Shown: positions 1-12,860, counted from the first letter of the stretch. The stretch: DNA of 64,000 nt from Protonemura montana (GCA_947568835.1 OX387610.1:6411501-6475500); one strand, 5' to 3'. The notes: generated by a model not told the origin, from the letters alone. A program made the numbers and translations.

Positions 1-2
1 AG

Positions 3-3000
3 AAACGCACCCCTGGTCTGGTACCGACGCCCATGGCGGAGATCTGCGTCGACGTGAGCGGTGTCTGGGGTCCGCGGAAGACTTACAAGGATGCGTGCCT
101 CAACGAGACGCAGTTGTCTCCTGACTCTGCAGGTGGGTTCGGTAACGAAGTAGACGACGAGTACTACGACGACGAACCTCTACCAGACTCGATTCCCGAT
201 TCGTTCTGGGCGCCGGTTGTCAAAGATGACCTTGAGCACTGGCCAGCGCTGGCTGATACGTCTCAGAGGCGGTCTCCGTTCAAGCAAGAAGAGATGAAGG
301 ACGAAGATTCAGATATGTTTTCGATCAAGGAGACAAAGATGGCGAGGCCAGGGTATCTGGAGATGATCGAAGAGGTACAAGAGGTCGCTGTTGAAGAGAA
401 AAAGTTGGAAGACGCTGTCGGGGTCGTCGCTCAGATAGAGGCGGTGGTCGCTCGGCGTTCAGACGAAGATCTCGCCAACAAATACCAGGTGAGCGGGAAG
501 GCGCGCAAGAAAAAGAAGGGGAAAAACAAATTAAAGAAAGTGGTCGATGTTCTTTAGTAAATCTAGTTGTTTATGTCGATACATTACACGATGAAAGTAA
601 CTAGTTCGAATATAAATAAACATACTAAATCGATCGATGGCCGGCCATGTTATTGAAGATGAGAGGTTTTCTTTCGTTTGGTTGTTGGTTTTTTTCTGCC
701 TCCACACCATCGATTCGTTTCCAATGCTTACCTTTCGACGCTTTTGCTTCTCGCGTTGTACAGTTTCAAGTCAACATCGGCCTCCTCCTGGCATCATACT
801 GATAGCATTGCCCCCCCGTGTAATTATTCCGTTAATATTGCTCGATTCTGTTGCAGGGTCTAAAGGAACAGGCATTGGAAACGATCGCTGTAATTAGGAG
901 GGGCGACTATGCTGGACAGACGCAAGAAGAAAGCGTCGATGACGGCGTCGATGACGACGTCGGCGTAGTCAACACCTGGAAGAAGCGTAAGTACCTATAG
1001 GCAAATACATATCTACAACTGACACTGATGGGGCTAAAAAGGACTTCCCTTTTCGGTACTCTATTCAGGAAAATTGATTTTGTATTTGTATTCATTTAAT
1101 AGAGATTGTCCAGTATTTATTTGATTTGTCTAGCACTAATCAAGCATTACATCAATTGATACAATAAAATGAACACTATTTTCTACTTTTTTCTGCAAAT
1201 TCTTCAGATCCACCACGTGAGTCAATGTTAGATAGCTGCATTTTTCAGATGCCTTCGTTTGACAAAGCGAATTATTGCCACAGAGAAACGAAATAACGTT
1301 TTCTTTCAATATAACCAATAAAAAAGGACAAAAAATCCAAACACTTTCAAGAAATCCGAGTGAAAGTGAGCACTTAATCCTTTCTCTTTGAGTATAACCA
1401 ATAAAAACAGACACAAAATCAGATTTTCTGTTTGAGTCTGGCAGCCTCGTTCATTTTCTAGATTTTCTGACATGTTCGGTAGTTCTCAACTTATCGCCTG
1501 GCAGGCCATGGCCAGGTAGTAGCCCAGGTTTCACACTTTTGACCAGGGGTGGGCACGCGTAAACGCCACTAATTTTTGCCATCAGTTTCACGAACATGAT
1601 TATAGCACAATCTATCTGCGATACAATTCGATTTGTCAGGCTGAAAATTTAATTAAAAAAAATGTTTTTAATGCTAATTAGATATCAGCTAAATATTCCT
1701 TAAGTTGGTTAGCTTAATCCTATTACTTAACTAGCGTGAAAGCTGAGCCTTAAATTAGATTGGACAGATACATTTTCATCATTATGTCTTGAATTTGATA
1801 AGTTACTGGTGAAACGCCAAGAAAATGTAGTTAGTTTTGACTTTCCAAGTAGTTTTGACTAAGTATACATACACATTTTTGATAACCAGTGCTTAATAGT
1901 TATAGTAGATAAATAAAATGTGAGTTTAAAAACCAGAATTTAAGTTTGAACATTTTTACACTTGAAAGGGTTGCTTTTCCACTTGGATTCTCAGTCTCTT
2001 CATTTTCCTATCTAGTTCAAGATTCAATTAAAGATTTCTTATCATTTCGTGAATTTCAGATGGTCGGACACACTATCACATATTTGCTACACCATCTGTG
2101 CTTTTACTGTTAGTGCCGACACATTTTCGGGTTGAGTTGCCAATTCATCAACCCCAATGTTACATTATGACGGGATGATGAAGCATCGTAGAATGATTAC
2201 TTAAGCTATTGTAGCACTCTGTCAATCTTTTAATTGGATTTGGCGTTCAAAATGATCGATCTTGATTATCGAAATTAAGATCGCTATAACAATTCGTAAT
2301 TTTACCGTGCAAATATTGTCATTTATTATCTAAAATACTGATTATATTTTGCTCACGAAACCCAGAGACCATTCAGGGTTTTTGGTATAGGATTGTTTCC
2401 AATCAATCCTCCAAATGATCATTTAATGATAGGTTATAAGTAGGTATACATGATAAGTAATTGATTCAGTGAATGAAAATTATTAAGAGTAATATATACT
2501 GTTTTTATTATTTTTCATGTATGTTTCGATATATATATATATATATATATGTATTGTGCTATATGTGAATCTGTAAACTGACAATTTCCAATACCCAGGC
2601 ACGGGTCTAAGGAAAATAATAAAGCATTATTATTATTATTGTAATAACTTGTTAAAAAATAATGCTAGGATCTCCTTAAGACCGTGGTTCTGCACATATC
2701 CCAGGAGCGCATGAGGATTTTTCCATCTAAACTCTTCCGACGAGTACATTACGACCAACTCGCTCTTCAGGAGTGAAAAATCGAACAATTCGTCATATGT
2801 ATCTTGAAGGAGTTTGAAGTGCTCTGAAGGGAAATCTATACTGAAATCCACGAACAGTTTAAGGTCCATTAGAGAGATGAATTTAAACCGCTCAATTGAA
2901 GAGTATCGATCTTCAAGCTGGGCAGTAATAGTGTCGATGAGGTCGCAATAGATTCCGTATAAGGTTTCTTGCAGTGTCACGGTCCCCTCAAAGTCTCGTC

Positions 3001-6000
3001 GCCTTTTGAGAGGGCGAGGTTCTTCGATTCCACAAGCTTGGTTCTTCGAAATAACTTCTTGCCATACGGTATCAAAACGTATGCATCTTTCACTTCCTCT
3101 TTGATTTGGTCCAGCATCGCCTGCCCCACGGCTTCGATAAGGCTATTTTGTATACTATTCGCAGTTCCGCGAAACTCTGTCGCAGTTTTCAAATGCCTCT
3201 TCAACAAATGATCATAGCTTCCTATTAGCGACAAAAGTTCTAAATAATGACCTTTATTGAGCGAAGTGCTGCTCTCGTCTTGTCCACGAAATGGTACTTC
3301 TAGTTTCTCTAGGTGACACACGGAGTCGATAAGTCTGTTCAGGATTTCCTTGTTATGCGTAACGAGCTCGTTGTGTTTAGCTTCATTCAACCTCTGCTGC
3401 TGGTCATGTTCGATTTCTATGACAGAATTGCCAAATGTAGCCAACTGCGTCTGCAGCCGGGATAAAATGTGCCTTTGCGATCGTTGGTTTATTTGTGGTG
3501 TTTTAACGACGCACTGTTTTGACAACTGGCCCTGCGGCACTGGTCTAATGGCGTCGGTGAATGAGTGGATGATGATGAGGATTATGATGCACCTAACCTA
3601 GCCTAGAAGGGAGGAGGGGAAACCCGGTGCCGGCACGTAGCCTACTCCTGTCGAAAAGCACCAAGGGGACCACCGGCTTCACGTCCCTTCCGAAGGACGG
3701 TACAACTCGAACAGCAGGATTCCTCCACAAATCCATGCTGTCGAGAGGTTGATAAGCAAGGCGAGTGAAGTTGCTGTACTAACTTTCATCCCTCCAACCT
3801 CTCTCCCGAACAGAACTGGTCATGTGTATAATGGTCACCCATTCAATACCTGACTCAGCGCAGTGTTGCTTAACTTCGGTAATCCAACGAGAACCGGTGT
3901 TTCCAACACGCCAAACCGTTCGGTTTTGCGATCGTTGGTGCTTTTTAACAGCATGTTGTTCAATGAATTCAGGTTGGCGATTCCTTTCTTGCTCCAGGCT
4001 GTTTTGTCGTGTCCAAAGAGCAAACAGGGCCAGCAGAAAAGTTGATGGAACCTGTGAAAGGTGTGTGATAACGGCACCCGACAAAAAATACCTCAAACTC
4101 AGTACCCTCAGCACTTTGTAATGTTGAAATATTGGAGTATTAATTATCGCTATAATTTTGAAAATTATAGCGGCAACCGCTCCCAATAATATTATTTTTT
4201 TCTCAAATACCAACTGTGTGCCTGCCTATGTTCAGCGACGCTCCTGGACGTGCCTCGCCTGGGTAAGCCGCCCAGCGTCGATGTAGGAGAGTCGAGCTCT
4301 GACGACGAGAGTCCGTTGATTCGTTGGTCGGCGCCGACGTCTGAGGGTGGCTATGTGGTTGCCGTCGACGTAGAACCACGTGTTCACCGTAGACCTTCGC
4401 AGGTACGCGATCCACGTTGTTTAGTGTTGATTGATTGATGAATGATCCTTTCGTAGTCTAGAAGGGAGGAGAGAAAACCCAGTACTAGCAGGTAGCTTTC
4501 TCCTGTCAAAGATCAAACGTCTCTTCCGAAGGACGGTACAATGCGAACAACAAGATTACTCCACAAATCCATGCTGTCGAGAGGTTGATAAGTTAATTGA
4601 GTGAAGTTGTTACTTGTTGTACTAACTTTCATCCTTTCAAGTTTCAACCTCTCTCCCGAACAGAACTGAAGGTGGTCAATTCCTGACCCAGCGCATTGTT
4701 GCGGCAATCTCACGAGAACCGATGTTTTCAACACGACAAACCTTTCGGTTGTTTGCTGAATTTTGTGTCTGTCTCGAGCTAGATCTGAAAATTTTTGAGT
4801 GCAATGAAAAACGAGGCGTGCTTTTTAGACAATTCTTTGAATTCTCGTAATTGGCATGACACTTTATTGCTTTACTAGGAACCCTACTAATCTCTCAAAA
4901 ATGTGTCCGCATTCGGGATTAAGATACTAAAATCCTAAACCCATTGGCGAGTTTCTTCTCAGCACACAAAAGTGATTGCTTAGATCTAAGAACTCGTGAT
5001 CAAATAGAAAAAAAAATATCGCCCGTGACCGATGTATCGATTCAACCGCACCCCACTGGGCTAATGACAAAATGTCTTCGCGAAATATGGTAGCCAAATA
5101 ACTACTTTACCGACAAAATCTGAGGATACTAACAGAGGTGGACTCACCATCGTTTCTAGTGTTACGAAATTCCATTTTGTTATTTCTCGTAGATTACTCG
5201 CATTTGAAACTGATTGACGCTCAATAAATGTTTATTAATCCTAAGCTCTAAAATTGATACGATTGATACGTGTATCGATTAAGTGAGTCTTAATTATTTA
5301 ATTATAAAGGTTTGTTACCAAAGTCAGCCGCAAGCGCAATCGGGTGGCACCTACAGTTACCACGTGTTACCAGCTCGTTTGGTCGTGCTGGTCCTCTGAC
5401 TAAATCTATAAACTCCATGCTACAGCTGTAGCCCACAAGTCTATAGAAAAATATTTAATTTTGTTAACTTATCAAGTTATCATGTATTATTAATATCATT
5501 TTTTTCTCTAGTGCCCTATCCCCGCCTCGACCACAACTACCGCCACCAACCTCAATTCGTCATTAACGGCCACGTTATCTACCGACACCTTACCCTGCAC
5601 TTCGTCCCTTCCAATCATCGTCTCCGCCGACGCCGTTGATGCTACCGACGCCGATGAATCCACGATCAGCCGCGTCTCGTCATGCATCACCCTTCCCGAT
5701 GACACGACCGCACCGTCCACCAAGCCAGCGTGGCTCAAACAGCCCCGCAAAAAGCCCCCCGGTCGACGCAAGCAAAGCAAACCTGGCACCAAACCAAAGC
5801 CCGACAAACCCGCCTGTTGTTCGCATCCCTTCACAGCTACCGACCGAAACGCCCTGGTCAAAATCGAGCGTGAGCTTAAAGAAAGGCGTGGACCAGCTGG
5901 ACTCCTCTTATTCCGCTGCGTCCGTCGCTTCGGCAACCGATGCGATGCCTGCGTTGGCACTGACTGTGGCGCGCACTTCGAAGCAGTCCCTGGAGCGCAG

Positions 6001-9000
6001 TTCCTCAGCTTGATCGACTCATCCTCCTCGCACGAATTGGGTTCCTCGCTGAAGACAGCGTGCCACTCTGTGCGCACGCTGAAGCCCCCCGAGTGTAGCG
6101 TCTGTTTGGGGCAGGTCACCAGCGTCCTGGAACGTATCCGGGAACATGTCACGGTGATGGACGGGCACGTCTGGGACGAGTTGTCGTCGAGGCTCAGGGC
6201 GGTTCTCAGCCACGTGACTCGGCTCGGAGAGATGAAGAGAGCGCCCGGGACGTGGGACTGCGAGGTCGATCGGTAAGTTCGAGGAAAGGTCGCTGCTCCG
6301 TTCAGTGAGAGAACGTGCTTTTTCGGCCGGGGCGCCACCGATCGTTTGGGGGTGACTTGAGGGCCAACTGACATTTTTTAAATCACTATAAATGCTATGA
6401 AGCTTTTGACGTGCCAATATATTTTGCTTTTCAAGAAATTATATAAAAATCTACCAATTATTTCAATCTTGGAAATTTTTTTGCACACGTCATAAATATT
6501 TTTAAATATCGCCACTGAAATACTAACTGAAATTTCATTCATGAGTTGGTAGTAATGCAGGAGCAATCCTTGTGCAGATATATTTTCTCACGGGCTAGAC
6601 TGTAGCAATGCAGGGTCTGTCCTTGTGCTGGTATCTTCTCTCGCAGGCTAGACAGTAGCAATGCAGGGTCTGTCCTTGTGCTGGTATTCTCTCTCGCAGG
6701 ATAGACTGTATCAATGCAGGGACAGTCCTTGTGCTGGTATCTTCTCTCGCAGGCTAGACTGTAGCAATGCGGGGTCTGTCCTTGTGCTGGTATCTTCTAA
6801 CTGAAGTGGTTATAGGGGTCATGTATAACATCATCATGGTGAATGTTGTCGGCTGAAATTGATTCAATTCCATAACTGCCTACATTTATTTTCACTCGAG
6901 CAGTAATTAATTTCTAAATAAAAAGATGGGTAGTCTCTTGACGATCGTCTTTTTTGTGTGGGGGAGGGGGGTGGGGGTTAGCTCTTATTGTTTTCTATAA
7001 GTAACTAATGAAATCATTGGTTGATAGTTGTGGTTTGTTGTCGGCAAAAAGACTTTATCTTACTAAAATGAGACTTACCCGAAGAGGACGTAACCATCCC
7101 ACATGAATTTGAATCCAACGAATTTTATTTGTTTCAGTAAAATACTTGTAATATTACCCTCCAATTTGTGGAAACTTCTAAATAAATGAGAGGTGAACAG
7201 TCCAAGTGACTGACGGGGTTTTTAAAACAACAAGGCACATTCCGGGAGGACAAAGGAGAGGAAATGGTACTTTATGGAAAGATTGTGCGCATGGGTTACC
7301 TCAGTCGACTTAAATTTTCCTGCTAGTGCCATTTTTTCTTCCTGGAAATGAATTGTTGAAAAGATCGAACAACTAACGTTGCTTGGATCTCCTCGCATGA
7401 GGAGTTGGGGGTAGGAATTCTAAGGCAATCCTGCTAACATCTTTTGAACAAAACATTAGCCCGAAACAACGGGATCGAAAGGAATTCTTTCCAACTTATA
7501 AATCGCAAGTTTTTACAAAATAAAATGGTGAAACGTCTGCACTGTTAGTAAATTTATATCAGCGCATTGGCCAGGCAAAATAAAAATAATAGGCATTTCA
7601 GAAATAATTGGGTGGGAGGACGCCGTCCACCCGCGTCCAGTCTCGAGTAACTAACACCGCAGGTAACAGAATCGCGGAAAGAGAATGGAGTTTGGACCCG
7701 CAGTTCACGGTTCTTTCCAGGAGCTGATAAACACTTGGCACGAACTAGAGGAAATTGGAGATCTAATAAATTGGTAATTTGAACCAAGAGCACAAGGTCG
7801 AGCTTGACGGCTAATAACATGACAGCTGACATTGATGTCGGAGTTTTTTTTTGAACTCATTTGACTCGATCTTCCCTTGAATTGCCCGTTCAATATAAGC
7901 GTGAATTGAAGGCTGTTAGGAGAAGTATGCACGCAATGGAATGTACGCAATTATTTCATCAAAAACATTGCAACAATGCATACATTTAATTTTCATTTCA
8001 AGGATAACTCGCTCCACACTTTTTGATATGTGACCAACCAGCGTTCGCTCAACGCTACGAGCACACTTTTTTTTTATATTTTACATTTTAACCCGTCGAC
8101 AATGCAGAGTTTTATGAGTTGCAGAGTTGAATACCAAATCATTACTAAATATAAATGCCAATCGAATCAAATGCAATCAAATATTCACTTCAGCAACCAG
8201 CCATGGAGGCATGTCAATCAGCGGCGGTTCGCGAGTGACTTTATATGAGGTTCTGTAGCCTTGCTGCCCTTCCTCACGAGCCAACACTAATTTTCTATAA
8301 AAGTTCCAATTTGATTGTCTTGTGTTTTTGTGCGTAGCCTGGTACGTACACACACAATAAAGCTTGTTACAACGTAGCTCCTTCGATTCGAACCTTCGAA
8401 ACTTCCTTCTCCAGAACCCTTTCTACAGCCTCAAAGAATACCTCACCACAACATCACACCAACCATCTCTCCTTCGACTCCAAACTCCGAACCTTTCCCC
8501 TTAACAATCCTTTCTACTCACGTAGCCCACATATGCATAATGTACCTGTAATGAGTTAATTATTATTATTATTCATTATTGTTATTATTATTATTTTATT
8601 TAACTGAGCTCATACAAATACCATGTACCTGTCAGCAGCACAATAAAACAATATACTAAACAGGCCATTTGTGTGAATTTTTAAGGTACTCACACTGCTA
8701 CGAGGTCTGCAACAAGAAGCTTGTCACAGACTCTTCGTCTTTTCTCGAAGCCTTTCTGCCAGCATTGTCCTTCTCTTACCACGAGAACACCTACGCCCCA
8801 CGCAACGGAGGGCATCCTCGAAAAGAATCCGTTAGCCTGCACCGCTCTGCCTACATATCGCCCAACTGCACGATGCTCGTCGGCTATCTCACCAGCACCT
8901 GCGAAGACGGCGCCCGATATAGCTCCCTACAGACGACCATTCTCTCCTGGCGCGGCATCTCGTTCTCCCGTTTGTACGAACCCATCCAATCCCTGCGCGC

Positions 9001-10123
9001 CCATGAGATCACGGCCTGGTCAGCGCTGGCTCGCCTGGAATCCGCCCTCAACCACTTCCTGCGCAGCGAAGGTAAAATGGCACCGACTTTCATAAGGCCA
9101 GGCATTAACGTCGGTACGCAGACATCTTACGGGGTCGGGAAGAATAGCATCAAGGCACTCAGTAAGCAATTGTTTCAACATCCACCGCCTGCTATCAAGA
9201 AAAATCCTCCTGCGCCGCCGAAAACACAGCCGTGCTGCAACGACGGCGTCGGACAGGGCGACGCAGTGAAACTGGGGTTGGGCAAGCAGGTTGCTCCGAA
9301 TAAAGACCTGGCCGGTCGCAGTGTGCCGAGAGGGGCGAAGGAGAGATCTGCTTTAGCGAAGAAAAATACTCCCGTTAGTCACATCCCTGTACCAACAAGG
9401 GTTCGGAAACGAACGGGGGAGCCCGAAATTACCATAGCTGATCCAGAAACTACAAAATCACAACCAGATAACGATCTGTCGACACAGACCGCGGTGACCA
9501 GCGACCAAACCGGAGAACAGAACGAGCTAGGAAATTTTCAAGACGCTAGTGTGCCAGCCAGTAATTCGGGCAGCTGCGCAAAACTGAAGTCGTCTGTGGC
9601 TTGCGGCTACAGTAACCCCAGGCAACCACCACCGACGCCAACGCCGACGAGTCCGCGGTCTGTACCTTGTGGAACGCCGCCGTCGAGAAAGTCATATTGG
9701 TTACCCGAACCGCTACGTCAAGCTACGGCTCGGCTGTTCAAGCGCGCCGCCCGGAAACAACTCGTCAATAGCAACAATGGTGGTGGTGTCAGACCGGACG
9801 CTGAAGTCATCGAAAACTCGACGACTTCCCCAGGAAGCGTGGGGAAAAAAGTGAAGAAGCGGATGATTACAACGATGAACGAGATACAGAAGCTGAAACG
9901 TGATAACGCCGAGATACAATGCATGTTGACACGTTGTTCGATGCCGGGATCTTTGGGCGATCGTCCCGGAGCGTCGCGGAAGGTGGACGACGTCGGAAAT
10001 GGGAGAGAGGGCAATGGGGATGCGGCGACGACTGCAAAAATATCGTTGGCGGTGGCGTCGCCGGTGCGAGAAGAAGGAGTTGGACCTCAGCAAGTGGGGG
10101 AACGAGGAGACTGTGACCGATAA
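3..10123 (+). CDS. Unrecognised multi-exon gene (5' end outside window)
   Basis: I do not recognise this protein. Five exons join in phase: 3-488, 857-986, 4236-4402, 5512-6272 and 8686-10123 (TAA stop). They give about 993 residues, and the frame is open to the window edge. All introns are GT-AG with pyrimidine-rich acceptors. The N-terminal 260 residues are acidic and contain DDEYYDDEP. Exon 4 has a Pro/Thr/Ser-rich stretch, a basic stretch (about residues 337-361), then scattered cysteines (CC at 363, C397, CxxC at 405-408, C413, CxxC at 456-459). The next exon opens with SHCYEVC, so a metal-binding region may span the exon 4/5 junction. The last 300 residues are Pro/Ser/Lys-rich and look disordered. 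If intron 1 is retained, translation ends at 557 with a Lys-rich tail. Introns 2-4 hold a hAT remnant, two 5S-SINEs and a 53-bp tandem repeat. Exon structure is fairly certain; function is unknown. Confidence 0.7.
2529..2550. repeat. (AT)n microsatellite
   Basis: Eleven uninterrupted AT dinucleotides lie in intron 2 of gene 1, about 85 bases before the hAT remnant. A short (ATT)n run follows at about 2628-2640. Confidence 0.9.
2636..4105 (-). pseudogene. Degenerate hAT transposase (ZMYM1/DUF4371-like) split by a SINE
   Basis: Read on the - strand, about 4060-3940 encodes a TTF-type zinc-finger stretch (FCWPCLLFG, then AWSKKGIANLN). After a 5S-SINE, 3473-2990 encodes the DUF4371-like part (PFRGQDE, HLKTATEFRGTANSIQN). 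A frameshift near 2980 leads to the C-terminal part ending in DIFDF/SELVVMYSS-type sequence. These blocks occur in this order in ZMYM1-like hAT proteins. Reading frames are broken by the SINE, by the frameshift and by decay of the N-terminal part, so this is a fossil. It lies antisense in intron 2 of gene 1. The catalytic RNase H core is too decayed to follow. The family assignment rests on remembered motif order. Confidence 0.7.
3489..3924 (-). repeat. 5S rRNA-derived SINE, full length, inside the hAT remnant
   Basis: The head (about 3924-3810, - strand) resembles the 5S rRNA internal promoter: AAGTTAAGCAACACTG (A-box region) and GGGTGACC (C-box region) at the expected spacing. A body of about 320 bp follows and ends GTCGTTAAAACACCACAAAT. 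The copy is flanked by a 15-bp direct repeat, TTTGCGATCGTTGGT, at 3474-3488 and 3925-3939. That repeat is a target-site duplication in hAT coding sequence. A perfect duplication of this length indicates target-primed retrotransposition, presumably driven by a partner LINE that is not visible here. Confidence 0.85.
4430..4749 (-). repeat. 5S rRNA-derived SINE, diverged copy
   Basis: This copy matches the body and a decayed 5S head of the copy at 3489-3924 (ACCGAACGG-type head end near 4749, AACCTCTCGACAGCATG in the middle). It lies in the same orientation just after exon 3 of gene 1. The C-box has lost several bases and the A-box is disrupted, so this copy is older. Confidence 0.75.
5085..5240. 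repeat. Half of a long-TIR MITE
   Basis: The stretch parallels one arm of the inverted-repeat element at 19906-20350: a GGTAGCCAAATAACTACTTT block, then CTCACCAT, then TTTCTCGTAGATTACTCG. Only one arm is present, so it is a decayed or solo-arm copy. Confidence 0.5.
6554..6798. repeat. 53-bp tandem repeat, about 4.6 units
   Basis: Units begin AATGCAGGGTCTGTCCTTGT and end in CAGGCTAGACNGTAGC. Four full 53-bp units and a partial fifth are aligned without gaps and differ at only a few positions, apart from a more diverged first unit. The array lies in intron 4 of gene 1, about 280 bp after the donor of exon 4. I see no coding potential in it. Confidence 0.9.
6800..8685 (+). other. Remainder of intron 4 of gene 1
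   Basis: AT-rich intron sequence with a G-rich run near 6960-6975. I see no gene or recognisable mobile element here. The acceptor TTTTTAAG at about 8678-8685 is weak in pyrimidines but keeps the phase. Confidence 0.5.
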
Positions 10124-10213
10124 GCAAATTTGTATCGGACTGCAGCTTAGTTGGCCTTGGAGCCGTGTTGTTGAAGATAGAGAGAGGTAATGTGATAATT
10201 CATTTATAATGAT

Positions 10214-10219
10214 AATAAA
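10214..10219 (+). terminator. Polyadenylation signal of gene 1
   Basis: A canonical AATAAA lies 91 bases after the TAA stop of the first gene, in AT-rich sequence. A second AATAAA-type site near 10540 could serve as an alternative. The position fits a short 3' UTR; the cleavage site itself is not determined. Confidence 0.45.
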
Positions 10220-10685
10220 CATTGTGCTGCTGACTACGTCAGAGTGATTACGTGTTCGTATTTTGTCTTGCTTCGCGCTTTGTGCTGATTAAAATGCACT
10301 TGTTACTTGTTGTAACAGTGGTCGGCCTCAGCCAATGACTTTCACCTATGCGCTAAGAACGGGAACATGCGCTGTTTTGATGAGTTGGAATTCCGTGACG
10401 CAATCAGATACATGTTCAGCAAATTCTGAAAGTTAAAATTGTGTTGTATATTTGTGTAATGCTTAGAAAACTTTGTGCAAGAAATATTGTTTTGAAGAAT
10501 GAGCTTTTATATAATAACGTCTGTTGCTGTTGAAAGGCAATAATAAAAATCTGGTTTTCCGTAGCTTCGAACGAGAAAAGCTAAAAAATAACGGAAAATC
10601 AAATCAAATCTAAAGTTTCTCAAGAACCTACCAAGTACTACTATCAAATCGACTATTTCTTTAAATTACTCGGGAAATTACTTGG

Positions 10686-11026
10686 ACCATGTGCATCCCT
10701 TCTCCATCCTGTGCCACCTCTTGCCACCCTGTACCACCCAGTGCCTTCCTTTGCCATCCTGTGCCAGCCCGTGCCACCCTGTGCACCCCCGTACCACCCT
10801 CTGCCACCCTGTGCCTATCTGTGCCACCCCGTGCCACGCTGTGCCAACCCGTGCTGCCCTGTTCCACCCCGTGCCACAATGTGCCAATGTATGCCACCCT
10901 ATGCCACCTTTTGCCATCTTGTGCCACCATGTGGCACCCTTTGCCATCATGTGCTAACCTGTGCTTCATTATGCCACTATGTCCAACCTGTGCCATCCTG
11001 TGCCACCCCGTGCCACCCGAATCGTC
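10686..11026. repeat. 10-bp minisatellite (CTGTGCCACC-type)
   Basis: About 34 degenerate copies of a 10-bp unit, consensus CTGTGCCACC, run without gaps. Because 10 is not a multiple of 3, several frames are open on both strands and give periodic Cys/His/Pro or Gly/Trp/His products. These are shadows of the repeat and not genes. The array lies about 560 bp downstream of the end of gene 1. Confidence 0.9.
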
Positions 11027-11029
11027 CCT

Positions 11030-12502
11030 GAAAAATCGTCCCTGTAAAACCTGTTATACGTAACCCAAAAACGTAGCTGATTTCAGTGTATTAAGTTAGT
11101 CAATTGTAGGTCAATCAGTTTGACGAACTTACATTGACACAATAAACCAATTTTATCCAGGTATTTTATTTTATTTTTTTCATTTTAAATTACAAATGTC
11201 GTGACATTACCAATAATACCTATATCCTTACCATAATTCCTTCCCATTTCATGTTATGACTACAATTGCAGTTCTCCATGTCAATATCAGTACATCATTT
11301 ATACCTATACAAGTAAATACGACTTAGAAAACTAGCCAGTGGTGTAAATACCGGCAGGGCCGGAAGGCGAACCAAAACAATGAAAAGTGCTCAAGTTTGG
11401 ACTGCTACTGCGCATGAACGATGCGAGACAAAATTTTGAAAAAAATAGTGAAAGTCTGTTCTAAGTCTACTTTATGCGTAAGCATACTTTTATACGTTGA
11501 TTTTGTGTGAACTATCCCATATACGCGTAAACACATGTAAAAACATGCGATTTTTTTCAAACGGCGATACATTTTAAATTTTATCTCAAAATTCCCTCGC
11601 TGTTCCACTTTGAAACTTTCAGAAAACGGAGTTTATACTTTTAGCTATCAAATAGAATTTTTTGCAAGAAAATCAAAATAGCACTTAAAAGGATAATAGG
11701 GGTAGAAAAAATAAAAAGGGGGAAGGGGGAGATTTTTTACTTTTTTTTAAACGAAATTTAAATTTTATGAAACAAAATTTCAATACCTTTCATAATTTTT
11801 TTTTTTCATTAATCTATTTAATCTACAGCCGACGCAATTTGAGAAAGAAAAAAGACGCGTGTACCCCAAAATTCAGTGCCGAACCGCCGTTTCGGGGCGG
11901 TACCGGGCGAACCATTTGACTCAGAGGCAAAAAAAATATGTCAACAAGAGAAATGATGTGGTCATCATCCTACCAAGTTTGGTTAATTTCTAAGAGGTGA
12001 AAAGTAAATTTTCCAAAAAATTTGGTTGAATTGACATAGAATGACCCTATTAGTTTATTAGTTTTAGTATTCCCATCCTTTCATCCTTCCAATCCATCAT
12101 CTCTCCTAAATTCGTTTAAGAACTTAAACTTTTTTTACTGCATTCAATATTTGAATTTAACATGTTGGACAAAACTTTGAATCGTGTCAATCAGGCTTTA
12201 GAAAGTTACATTTTCAGACTGCTTGACACAAGCTGACGGATTGATACAAGCATAATGGCTCTGTCATCGTTAGCTTATTTTTTCACTAGCAATATAGGCG
12301 CAAATGTAGCTTTTAGAAAGTTGGTGTTATTTGTAAATTTCAAAAAAAAATTGCTAAAGCAGTGGCGAAACTCCCTGTCGGACCCTTCCACCCCCTCTCT
12401 CCTGAAAAAACAAACACCCGCTCACTTTTATGAAAGAGCATTGATTCGAAAAAGAGCGTTTTTCATTAAAATCGTGTTTATGATTGTTTAGTGGGATTTA
12501 TC
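11030..12502. other. Intergenic, no recognised feature
   Basis: AT-rich sequence with poly-A/T runs. The only GC-rich patch is near 11880-11910. I find no supported gene. Confidence 0.5.
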
Positions 12503-12860
12503 GACGTTCTGTTTTGACAACTGACCCTGTGGCACTGGTCTAATGGCGTTGGTGAATGAGTGGATGATGATGAGTATGAAGATAACCCTTACCAAGCCTA
12601 GACGGAAAGAGTCCTGTCGAAGAGCACCAAAATGACCACCGGCTTAACGTCCTCTCCGAAGGACGGTACAACGGCCGTCAAGAGGTTGATAAACGAAGCG
12701 AGTGGAGTTGTTGTACTAACTTCATCCCTCCAACATATCTCTCAAACAGAACTGGTCATGTGTATGATGGTCAACCATCTAATAACTGACGCAGCACAGC
12801 GTTGCTTAACTCCGGTGACCTAACGAGAACCCGTGTTTCTAACACACTAAACCGTTCGGT
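12503..12860 (-). repeat. 5S rRNA-derived SINE
   Basis: This is a nearly complete copy on the - strand. The head lies near 12860-12750 and contains GTTAAGCAACGCTG and a mutated GGTTGACC. It is followed by the shared body and a tail through GTTTTGACAACTGA near 12515. The 5' part of the body carries a deletion relative to the copy at 42412-42858. Confidence 0.8.

Noticed and set aside
10661-11063. Several overlapping frames giving Cys/Pro/His or Gly/Trp/His repeats
   Set aside because: They are translations of the 10-bp minisatellite on both strands, with no codon-level constraint.
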